DNA from: Rhynchonema sp. JSB1_4
Taxonomy: Eukaryota > Nematoda > Chromadorea > Monhysterida > Xyalidae
DNA length: 64,000 nucleotides
Assembly: GCA_030248065.1 (NCBI GenBank)
Contig: JASAMV010005760.1
Span: forward strand, 1 to 64,000
Direction: 5' to 3'
Numbering within the stretch: position 1 is the first letter of the stretch; each line of letters opens with the position of its first letter. A model generated the notes under the pieces. That model did no database searches, had not been told where the DNA came from, and was given only the letters and a program-made list of their open reading frames with translations. Both the position numbers and the translations under genes were made by a program. Below are positions 33,196 through 42,156 of this stretch, piece by piece.

Positions 33196-33887
33196 CTGAA
33201 TTAGTTATTGTGGCTGCAATGGGGTAACGGATGGTTGGCGTTTCTGAAAATATTTTCATATGCCCACCAGTTTTTGGTTGTGATGTTTCACGTGGCGACA
33301 ACTTTTTAAGGGAATGACGTGAAATCATTAGTAAATGCTGAGGCGGGGATGTCAGATTATAATAATATTGGTGGCACAATGACTTTATAAGAATGGTCAA
33401 ATTTTTTTTGCTGAATTATGAACGAGGAAAGTGATGGGCAATGACGTTCCGTTGCGTCATGACCCAGAAATAATGTGGTCAGTTAAGTGTTTCGGACGCG
33501 AGGCAAGGTCGTTGCCCTGCTCAATTATTTGGAGACGAAAATCTCTCGGGTGAATGATAAACACGATGGTAGTTAGAAATGCAAACAAGGACCATTCATA
33601 ATGTCATCTCGATATGCTCGAGGAGGGTCAGAAATGAGACCTCATACGTACCACAATTCACACTTCATTGAATCGATTTTAACTTTTTCAATGTGATTTA
33701 TGCAAACAAAAACAACAATCCAACTTGCCGCAGGCCATAGTGAAGGTTTGGCACCTTCATGACAGAATGAAAAGGACGACGAATACGGCTCTGTGGCTGA
33801 AATGCATTCTCGCTAAATCATAACTCAACGACTTCAACTATAAGGCAACATGCTCAAATACAGTAGAACTGAATGGTCTAACACAGA

Positions 33888-34629
33888 TCACGAGTCTTTC
33901 TTCCATTTGCGGAGGCGGAGTGTCGCTCCCCATTGCTGGGTGAGCTGATGACGACGTTGTTTGACGCCGACCAACTCGGTTTCGATGCACATCATCAGAT
34001 GCGCGGCGTGTTTGGTTTCATTTTGGATATCTCGTAGGGCCGAATCGAAGTCATTCACTGAAATGAATATATACTATTTTGGTATGGCTTGGAATTGTGC
34101 CAGGCATTATTTGCGTAGCGGACTGCGAATAGCAATCAAAATGCCACCCCGGTACATTTTTATTAAAATTGGAAAATATGACATACAAGCGCGTCCTGTG
34201 CGTGTGTGCCCTCTCTGTATGTTGAAAAATAGCAGATGGAAAATTTTTTCTGAAATATGCCTCTTTTTGTAAAAAATAGGACGAGATCTGGTAACACAAA
34301 GTTCCAGTGTTTAAAACAAACTTGTGGTTTTCAAATGCGCCATCTGTGCGTTGTTACTGAACAGATCGTTGGAGTTGATGTTCATGAACGCACGTGTGTG
34401 GGTCACCCATTGTTGCATTTGCGTGGCCTCCAACTCGACCATGAATTTCTCAATGATTCCGATATCCATTGCTTATTGGCGGATATACTTGAAGAAGCGC
34501 AAAACTACTATAATACGTACACACGGTGTTGGTGAATAGTGTTGTAACGGTACCTGGATTTTGAATGTTGGACGTGGAAGCGTGTTGACACCACGGGCAT
34601 TTGGAACCGTCCTTTGGGTATACAACATT
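33888..34629 (-). CDS. Zinc-finger/coiled-coil array, gene B (three exons)
   Basis: Exon 34629-34554 carries the second half of a zinc finger (DGSKCPWCQHAS), exon 34471-34358 a helix (EKFMVELEATQMQQWV), and terminal exon 34057-33888 a coil (LRDIQNETKHAAHLM) ending in TGA. All joins are phase 1 to two leading bases. The layout is RING-like finger, then coil, without a B30.2 domain. The first exon with the start codon is not identified. Confidence 0.6.
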
Positions 34630-34927
34630 CTGCATTTTTAGAAAGGTAATGGTAAAGGGATATTACCACCTGTTGACACATTTGTCAGGACCAACAGTTA
34701 TAGTTCGGATCACTAAATGTCCCAGGAGTGAATAAAGGCATCATTTTATAACGGCATAGTTCTATGCACGTAGATACACAACCTGAACAAATCACAGCAA
34801 ACAACTGACAATTGGCCACCTAACAGTAACGGCGACGATCTAAGCTAGCAATTTGTGACATGTCAATACTATACGGCAGAGCGAAAAAACGACAATCAGG
34901 AGCACAGGTTTATATGATAATTGAAAA

Positions 34928-35398
34928 TCACATTTTGTCCCAAATCTGGGCTGCCAGTTGTTTGTCGAACGCAGTAAGTTCGGCCTCGATGTTTTCACCC
35001 TGATTGTGCAACGCGACGATCTTCGTCATGGTCTGGCGCAATTGAGCACGGTGGCCGTTGATGGTGTCGACGACGGTGAGAACTGAAAGTAGCATTAATG
35101 CTCAACTAAAAGCTCTGGTCAGCAATCGACCGGTCGATGCTAATCGGGCCGCGAATTTGATTGCGCTGTTTATTCGACAGCACGCTGTACTGGGCTGAAA
35201 TGTTTTCCATTCGAACCAAGGGACAGGTCGTGTTGTACACAGGAGAAGTTGAGAATTCGAAACATCTCCATGACAAATACGAACTTACTGTTGTGTTGAA
35301 GAGACCGTAGATGGTAAAGTAGTTGTTGTTCGCCGACCTCATCAGCGTTTGTTATTGGGTCGACCAGTTTCGAACCTGGCTGTCGTTGGGACATGTCT
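34928..35398 (-). CDS. Zinc-finger/coiled-coil array, gene C with two alternative last exons
   Basis: Exon 35398-35289 (SKLVDPITNADEVGEQQLLY) ends in phase 1 at a GTAAGT donor. Two following exons both have a TTTCAG acceptor, two leading bases and an own stop codon: 35194-35106 (YSVLSNKQRNQIRGPISID) and 35082-34928 (VDTINGHRAQLRQTMTKIV). Either can finish the protein. The second resembles the coil tails of genes A, B and D. Confidence 0.6.
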
Positions 35399-36205
35399 CT
35401 GAATTCGGCAGAAAGGCTTTCTTGGTTGTGGAAGGGCCTGTACCAAAGGAAGAGAAATTAAATAAATTGTGATTGACAAATAGTGACAGTACGGAGCTTT
35501 AGCAAGAATAGATGACGGTTTTTATCAAAGTTAATTGCTATTATAAAATTATGCCTTGATGGCGGGCAGTACGACAGCACAATGCCGGATTAAAACCTCA
35601 GACTTATCGATTGAATCATATAGTTCTCTGAAGCAGTACCAACATTTCGATTTTATACACATTTGATTCATATATGATACCGAAAGAAAGTTACGAACAT
35701 ACTTTGAAAAACAACCCGACAACTTATGGCCAAGTCAGATTTCTCAGTGTTAAAAAGTGTTCGTGCTACTATCAAAGCAATCATAGAAAATAGAATATAT
35801 ACAGTCAATACCGCGAAAAAAAATCTGTGGATAGAAAAAAAGAAGTAAAATTTATTTCTTAATAATGCGACATTTGTACATGTGAAATGCGATTAACGAG
35901 TATACAGGCTTCTATACTTACAGGGCGAAAAAGGCAGTTTCTTCAGAAAAAAGGCAAAAAGCGAATTCGGAAAAATATAGATACTTTTTTCTAATTTTCC
36001 CAAAAAATTTTAATGAAAAACTGGTGAATTTTTCGATTTTCATGAAAAAAAATGGGTGGAGCGCGAAAGTTAACCCACCCAAAATGACCGAAAGGCATGT
36101 AAACGAAGCGTTTTGGAGTGACTTCAAGATTTTTGAAGAACATTGTCAAGACTACCAACAAATGTTGCAGTGAAATTATTATATTTTTTTGAATTTACGT
36201 TCTTA
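35399..36205. other. No gene seen
   Basis: AT-rich, with long A/T runs at 35800-36050. No exon with both splice sites was found. Confidence 0.4.
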
Positions 36206-36508
36206 AGTAAAGGCAATCTACGGGAGGTTGTCACTCAGCCCCCGAATACCGTAACCGACCGTAATATTGATGTGCAAGGATCGTGTCGAGACCATTTTGT
36301 TTTTTATGTACGTTTTGCGTGTTAGCGTCAACGCCAAGCAACATTTCGGTGTTTTGGTGATCCACGCGCACGATGACAATTTCCAGCTTGCTGCCGCTAA
36401 TACACATGTCGATAAGCAGCGAGCAGCATCGGTCTCGCAACGATCTCGCTTGCGCTGGGTTACGGTATTGGGGGGCTCAGTGACAACCTCCCGTAGACTG
36501 CCTTTACT
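36206..36508. mobile_element. 303-bp MITE with ~45-bp terminal inverted repeats
   Basis: The left end AGTAAAGGCAATCTACGGGAG and the right end, its near-perfect inverse, enclose 200 bp. On the minus strand the interior reads SLLIDMCISGSKLEIVIVRV, similar in layout to the coil exon at 37091-36958. No clear target duplication is present. Confidence 0.7.
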
Positions 36509-36699
36509 GGAATAATATTTGGAAAAAAACTGTTTTTTGCACGTAAAATAAAAAAAGCTTGTTTATGACAGTATACGGTTTTCAGATCATTTAATCGTGC
36601 TCGATTCAATTTCGGCGAAGACGATGAGAGGTCTATCAGTCGGCAATCCCTGTGTTGGAAGGAGAAAATACAGCTGGGTTGCGAAAAGAAATAAGTTTG

Positions 36700-37879
36700 T
36701 TAATTAATTGCTATGACCTCGGCCGTTGAATCACTGTGCCCAAGCAAACAGTCCAAGAGGAGTCGCTGCAGGTCGTGCAAAGTTGGATCGCCATCACAGA
36801 GGCTTATCAGTTGTTCGTATTCGGCATAAAAAAATAAAATTGAACATGATTTGTTTGTTCAGTTACGACATGAGATTATTCAAGACAGAAAATGTCGGGT
36901 CATAATCAATCAGATTGTACGGAAAATATGTGATTTGTAGCTCGTTCTGCAGCTTACCAGATTCTCCTTGGTGGTTTGACTGGCTTGCAGGACTGTACAT
37001 GAAGTATTGCTTTCCAGTTCACGTAGCGTGATGGTGACAATATCGATTCGATCGATCACATGAAACAGTTCAGATATTATTGAAAGTTTTGCTGGATTGA
37101 CGAAATGGTAAATGGTTTATAAACGTGGCTATTTTGCAATTTTGATGTCTCAAAAAGAGACCATTGATTAAATCAAAAACATACGCTACTTTGAACATTG
37201 GCAACGTTCGCCAGTAACATTTCATAATGGTGTAATTAATTCTTTTCAATAAAAGGTACGAACCAGGGTCCGTTGAGCGGATCCAAACCATGTGGGGTCA
37301 TTTTTTGGCCCACCAATGACATGGAATCGCTCATTTCCGGACAAAGAATGGTGTGACAGACACACACTGCACATAAGCGTGTTTCTCCCTTTGATATCGA
37401 TGTATATGTCGTAGCGGTGGAATACACCATGGCAGTGGCTGCAGCTCAACCTGATGGTGTACATATTGACCTAATTGTCTCATTTATATGGGTAAACTGA
37501 TAGTTCCCACTCGGCTCAGAAGTATGACTTCTTTAGTGACGTGTAAATCCTAAAAAAATGCAGTTGAAAACCTCTAGGGCTCGACTTACATTTGTCGTGA
37601 GATCAGGTCCGGTAGACTGGATCGTGCCGTTGAAAACGATGGCTGCATCTAACAATCAGTTCGACACTATTGCAAGGAAAATCATGAAGGAAATGCGTAT
37701 TTAATGAAAATGCTGGCTACGCCAAATGCACTCACTTCAATGTCTGCATGCGTCATGAAGCAGATTGCACAGGTGGGTACGCTGCTGCATGTTTCCGGAC
37801 GCATGTCGACGCGAAGTTTACCGCAGAAAGCGCACTGTCCCGTACCCATCAAGCGCGGTGTGGTATTTGAGGTGGACAT
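36700..37879 (-). CDS. Zinc-finger/coiled-coil array, gene E
   Basis: Exons 37879-37736 (ATG; QCAFCGKLRVD and PTCAICFMTH), 37470-37314 (LSCSHCHGVF and LMCSVCLSHH) and 37091-36958 (LFHVIDRIDIVTITLREL) join in phase 0 and phase 1. Each of the first two exons holds one C-x2-C ... C-x2-C zinc-binding unit, followed by a helical exon. Two possible terminal segments follow: one reading DYDPTFSVLNNLMS directly after the last donor, and one near 36830-36700 reading YEQLISLCDGDPTLHDLQRL without a clear AG acceptor. They look alike and may be alternative ends. Confidence 0.6.
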
Positions 37880-38172
37880 GATGCACGGTTATCCAGGACC
37901 TGCGAGGTTTTAGTTCAACGATTTGGCGCAAATACATATCGAGTGCGCAAAGCTCACTCTGGGTAAAAGTAACCGTCATCGAAATTAAGGAATAAGTCAG
38001 AAAGGCATGCATGCCGGATACGGCCCTTTACTCAACAATGATTATAGAGAAACCAGAAAAAAACGGACGACAAGCAAATTGTATGAAAAATACAATTAAA
38101 TCACAACGTGAAAAGCCGCATACGAGCATCAATTTTGTATTATCGTTTGGACTATCATCAATAGGTCGCAAA

Positions 38173-39897
38173 TCAAAGGAAAACGGCTGTGCGGAAAGTG
38201 CCGGGAATCACTCCCTTGTGAATTCGACGGTTTCCCAGCAGTTTCTCAACATCCATCTTAACAGTGGCCGGCTCGATATCACTCACTCGACGACAAATGT
38301 CACGAAGCGAAATACCGTAGAAGGTATCACCCTCGTTTTCAGCTGTGGCCTCGCGTATGACGGTGTAAATCTGTATTGATGCCAAATTAATTCGAAATAC
38401 TGTTGGGTAACAGTTCATATATTACTAACTAAACATTAAACACCGGACAAGACTCTATCGCCACTGCGTCCGGATGCCGTCAACGGGATGGATATGGCGA
38501 TGTCTCGTTCCATACGCATTCACGTCAGGCTGGGAACGCCAGCCACGTCGCTAAATGGTGGTACATAGAAGTGACGGACAATCACCAACCCACCATCTGT
38601 TCTCGACTGTTGACAATATGGATTGATCTCAATATGCGCCTTCTGCGCCCGAGATTTGTCGTTTGACGAGGACGAGGATTAATGCATAATTTTCACTTCT
38701 GTTAAGATGTCCTGTGATCTGTCTTGATGTCCGTGATTTTTCTCTCTCCTTAGCGCTTTTTGTAGCTTTTATTTGCTGTGGTTTTCCTATAACCAGTGTT
38801 GTAACTTTTTTCATTTCCGTAACTGTACCACCCGGTCTTGTAACTGTGCTTCTATCATCAATTTACGTGCATGGTTTTATGCGTCACTGAGAGCAATAAA
38901 CAAACAACAAAACCGGAGAAGGCAATCAGGATAGCTGAAATCTAATCTGAGGTTAGCAGTGGTCGCTACCTGATGTTTCACAGCCCTGTTTAAATTTGCC
39001 GCAAGTGGTGCGGTGAAACATCACGGGGCAACCAATCGGTTCCCCGGATTAGACCCCAGTTAACGCGATATCCAAACTTTGGTAAAATATAGTACTGCAG
39101 AAAATCAACGACGGTCAAAGGGTTTTTAATCAGCACCTATAAAATTCTCTATACCCACAACGGTTAAGAGTTTGTTGTACCCGGTCAGACGTTGAGGCGA
39201 GAGTCACTGGTGCAGTGGTTGAAATAGGTTTCGCGGCAACGGTCGTGTTTTTGGACGGTTTTTTTACTCCAAACGATTCGGACCATACACACTGGTCTCC
39301 GTTGATGCACTTGACAAGCCCATCCTAAATAAACGAATAAATTGATTCGCTGTTGTATGCTACCTGCGGTCACCGGTGGTTCTGTCAACATTAACGGGGC
39401 CCAAAATTACTGATTTTACAGGATTTTTACTCAAAAATACAACTTAGTGTACCAGCCGTAGGACGGTAACCTAATGTACGTGGTGTATGTGTGAAGCTGA
39501 AGAGTCAAATTATCCCAAAAATTATGACAAAAATTTGGTTAAAATTTAGGTTTTTACGGTATTTTTAGGTAAAAATTGCCCCAAAAATTGGGTCAGGAGA
39601 CGTACCCGAAGGAGGAACAGTGAGGCAGGCGCATTATAGAGGGGGAACACGTAGCCAGGGGGGGGGAACGCCGGGAACTACACTGATTGGCACTAAACTA
39701 ACGTCTTCATAAAACTTCCGGACGAATTTCACCCGAGATCTGTGCGCATCAACATTGTCCTTTTCCATATCGATCGGTATGATGACAGAACAGTGTGCGA
39801 TGCGAGCGATGCCTTGTAAGTCGCATTGAATGCGCAAATCCGGTATTCGAACAATAGCACCGCGTTGTACACATTTGGGCAGAGATGGAAAAATGCC
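38173..39897 (-). CDS. RPA2-like protein, C-terminal exons
   Basis: Exons 39897-39703, 39324-39181 and 38370-38173 (stop TGA) join in phase 0. The last exon (IYTVIREA, GISLRDICRRVSDIEP, VEKLLGNRRIHKG) has the pattern of the winged-helix domain at the C-terminus of the 32-kDa replication protein A subunit, which binds repair and checkpoint partners. The middle exon is a flexible Ser/Thr/Lys linker (KKPSKNTTVAAKP), as expected before that domain. The first exon (GAIVRIPDLRI, HCSVIIPID) is beta-rich and could be the end of the OB fold. The 5' exons are not found; the family II hAT MITE at 39937-40417 lies 40 bp before the first exon. RPA2 is the best guess; another winged-helix protein is possible. 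Confidence 0.55.
38436..38690 (-). pseudogene. Decayed exon copy with in-frame TGA, inside an RPA2-like intron
   Basis: The frame reads SRAQKAHIEINPY, GGLVIVRHFYVPPFSDVAG, then TGA at 38522-38520, then MRMERDIAISIPLTASG in the same frame to TAA at 38438-38436. The layout (C-x..., G-x-[IL]-V, then IxIPL/IIPID) resembles the 39897-39703 exon. No good acceptor is visible. Confidence 0.4.
38960..39135. mobile_element. Fragment of TTAA family I
   Basis: GGTGAAACATCACGGGGCAACCAATCGGTT...GGATTAGACCCCAGTTAACGCG and GGTCAAAGGGTTTTTAATCAGCACC match the right end of family I with about 20% divergence. Confidence 0.6.
39410..39685. mobile_element. GC-tract hAT MITE fragment (CAGTGTAGTTC family)
   Basis: The right terminus is GGGAACTACACTG at 39685. 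The text (GACGTACCCGAAGGAGGAACAGTGAGGC) matches the elements at 53418 and 55550. The left end is missing. It abuts the donor of the 39897-39703 exon. Confidence 0.5.
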
Positions 39898-39936
39898 CTG
39901 TAAAGGAGCTTCGGTTACACAGACCATAATATAGGA

Positions 39937-40417
39937 CAGTGTTGGAGGTGGGGGGGGGGGGGGTTTGGGGGGGGGGGGGGGTAGCCCCCCCAGTACAGTA
40001 GGTATGCCCCCTCCCCTGGTACAGTAGATATCCCCCCCGATGTTTGGCATGGTACAGTAGGTATCCCGCCCGATTTTCACCCCGGTACAGTAGGTATCCC
40101 CCCGATTTTGCCTCAAAAGTGCCAATTTTTGACCAAAATGGCCGAAATTAGTGCAAAATCAGTGTTTTTTACCTCAAACTACGCGAAATTCGCGCGCTAC
40201 GCGCGCAAATAGTACGTTTTCACACGATTCCACACATAATAAACACATAAAAAATTTTCACCCCAAAGCCTAACCCCCCCCCCCCGCCCCCCCCCCCCGC
40301 AACCCCCGCATAGGTACATAACGCCCCCCAGGCCATCGGCTCTGGTACAGTAGGTATCCCCCCCTCTCCGAGCGCGGTACTAGCTATCCCCCCCCCTCCA
40401 GAGTACCTTCAACACTG
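39937..40417. mobile_element. hAT-like MITE (CAGTGTTGGAGG family), 481 bp
   Basis: Ends CAGTGTTGGAGGT and ACCTTCAACACTG. The flanking 8-mers are ATATAGGA (39929-39936) and ATATGGGA (40418-40425), 7 of 8 identical. The body carries long G and C runs and the phrase ACAGTAGGTATCCCCC repeated at least five times. Relatives are at about 54650-55010 and 55036-55285, and a solo left end is at 56051. Confidence 0.85.
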
Positions 40418-40498
40418 ATATGGGAAGGACAATGTAAATGTGTTTTGGATTCAAAAGTATCAGAATGTGTTGGTCCCGCCAATGGTATTTAACCGCAT

Positions 40499-40621
40499 TT
40501 AAATAAAAGCTTGACTCCTTGTCATGGTCGAGTATTGGAAGAAAAAGTTCACTTCCGTACTCTTCATAGATCGCACCGCGGTTTCGTACTTTTGATAAAA
40601 CACCTGAAACCTGGTGACCAG
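40499..40621 (-). CDS. Coiled-coil exon, zinc-finger array type
   Basis: It follows a CAAACAG acceptor and reads LVTRFQVFYQKYETAVRSMK, then either a GTGAAC donor or a stop TAA. It has a close relative on the opposite strand at 41920-42047 (VTRRFHVFYQKLKLIAGRI). No partner exons are identified. Confidence 0.45.
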   Translation of the reverse strand: MVTRFQVFYQKYETAVRSMKSTEVNFFFQYSTMTRSQAFI

Positions 40622-40729
40622 CTGTTTGATTCGTTGAGAAATACTTCAGCACACTTGGAACGCATGGAAGACACACGATTCTTGCGGGTAGCTGGAGAAT
40701 TGAGATGGGAATATTAGGGTCCCTACCGA

Positions 40730-41850
40730 GTTTCCGGCCGCGCCAACTGGGAACTGATCGCTTGAGGCGCTTGTCGAATGGAGTCCGGTGAATTGGGGTG
40801 CGGTGAATTGAGCACCGGTCAAATGGAACCTGATCAATTGCGACCTGGTGAAATGGAGCCCAGTCAAATGGAGACCGATGTATTGTGGCATGGTTATTTG
40901 AAGCTGCTCTGATTTCGGGGCGGTTATATAGGGCGCTCTCAAATGGCCGCCGGTCAACTGTCGCTGAAGCGGTGAATTCACGCGCGCTGAAATGGGCCCC
41001 ATTAATTCGAGCCCGATGAATTGGAGGGCGGTCAAATGGGGGTCTTTACCGCCCACTAGTTGACCGCAGCGCAAGTCACTCGCCTGGATTTGGGCCGCTA
41101 GAATTCGCTGGCGCCGAATTGTGCTAATTGGTACAATGGATTTGAGCGGTGTGCAGTTCATCGCGTGCTAAATGATGACAGCGCTATTGACAAATCGGTA
41201 CAATTGATCCTGCCGCAGTTGACCCACGCCCAAATTGGCTAGTGGCACTAATATCCAGCTGAAATGAGCCCAGTTAATTGCAGCCCGGCCAATTGGGTGT
41301 CGGTCAAATGGGGGCCGCACAGTGGGCCGCATTTCAACGGAGCCCAATTCAACGCGCTGCATTTGGCGAGCTCCAATTGACTCGACATGAATTCCGGGAC
41401 ATCAATTAACAGCGGCCAACTAATCGGACGATGATTCCCAGGCCCTAAAACTGGGAAGGCCCGAAACTATGCTGTGACAATCGGCAGGGCTCCATTTGAC
41501 GCCGTTGCGATGGAGGCGCTCTCATTTAAGTAAGGCGATATTCACACGCGGTCGAAATTATCCCTGCAGAATTGACGCAGCCCCGCTTTAAACCATCTCA
41601 ATGGATGCGGTAGCAATTCATCGACACGAATTTGAGCCGGCTCGAAATCACCCGTCCATTGACAGTTGAGGAAGGACCATGTGACTGGGCGCCAATTGAC
41701 AGGATGCATTTGACCGGTCTGCAGTTCATGTGGACGCAAATATCGGCGTCCGCTATTGAGAAATAGGTTGGATTAATGTTGGCGCAGTTGACCGAGGCCC
41801 AAGTTTTGGAGGAGGACTAATATCCAGCTCTCAATTATCCGCTTGTGAAA
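40730..41850 (-). repeat. Degenerate 15-bp tandem array reading as pentapeptide repeats
   Basis: On the plus strand 15-mers follow each other without gap at 40793 onward (GGTGAATTGGGGTGC, GGTGAATTGAGCACC, GGTCAAATGGAACCT and so on). On the minus strand the frame 41161-40646 reads five-residue repeats with Leu or Phe at the centre (LHLTG, LHFTR, FHLTG, AQFTA, PQFTG), the pattern of pentapeptide-repeat proteins. The outer part (41168-41850) continues in shifted frames, so as a gene it is broken. It could be a decayed pentapeptide-repeat gene or a satellite that mimics one. Confidence 0.65.
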
Positions 41851-41919
41851 TGCATCCGGTCTGTTTCGTCTGTTCTGTTCGATTGCAAATGTGGTCAAGC
41901 ATTTATGACGCAATGAAAG

Positions 41920-42047
41920 GAGTCACCAGGAGATTTCACGTGTTTTACCAAAAATTGAAACTCATAGCTGGACGTATCGAAAGTGCAAACTACCTCATTG
42001 TAGATCTCAGTTTGAAAAAAAAACCGGACTTAAACAAGATGTTGTAG
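41920..42047 (+). CDS. Coiled-coil exon, zinc-finger array type
   Basis: It follows CAATGAAAG and reads VTRRFHVFYQKLKLIAGRI, with a possible GTAGAT donor before the stop at 42047. It mirrors the minus-strand exon 40621-40499. Confidence 0.4.
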
Positions 42048-42156
42048 CAAATGTTTAGAAAGAAATTTGAACCGGAAAATGGGAAGAAATAGGTTCTGTA
42101 ACTACTTTTCAGGTGTGTAACTGACGGAACGGTTGTGAAATTCGCCGAAAATTGAA

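Noticed and set aside
39634..40125. 163-codon minus-strand ORF
   Set aside because: Half of it is GC-tract MITE sequence (Pro runs). Only 39897-39703 inside it is supported as an exon.
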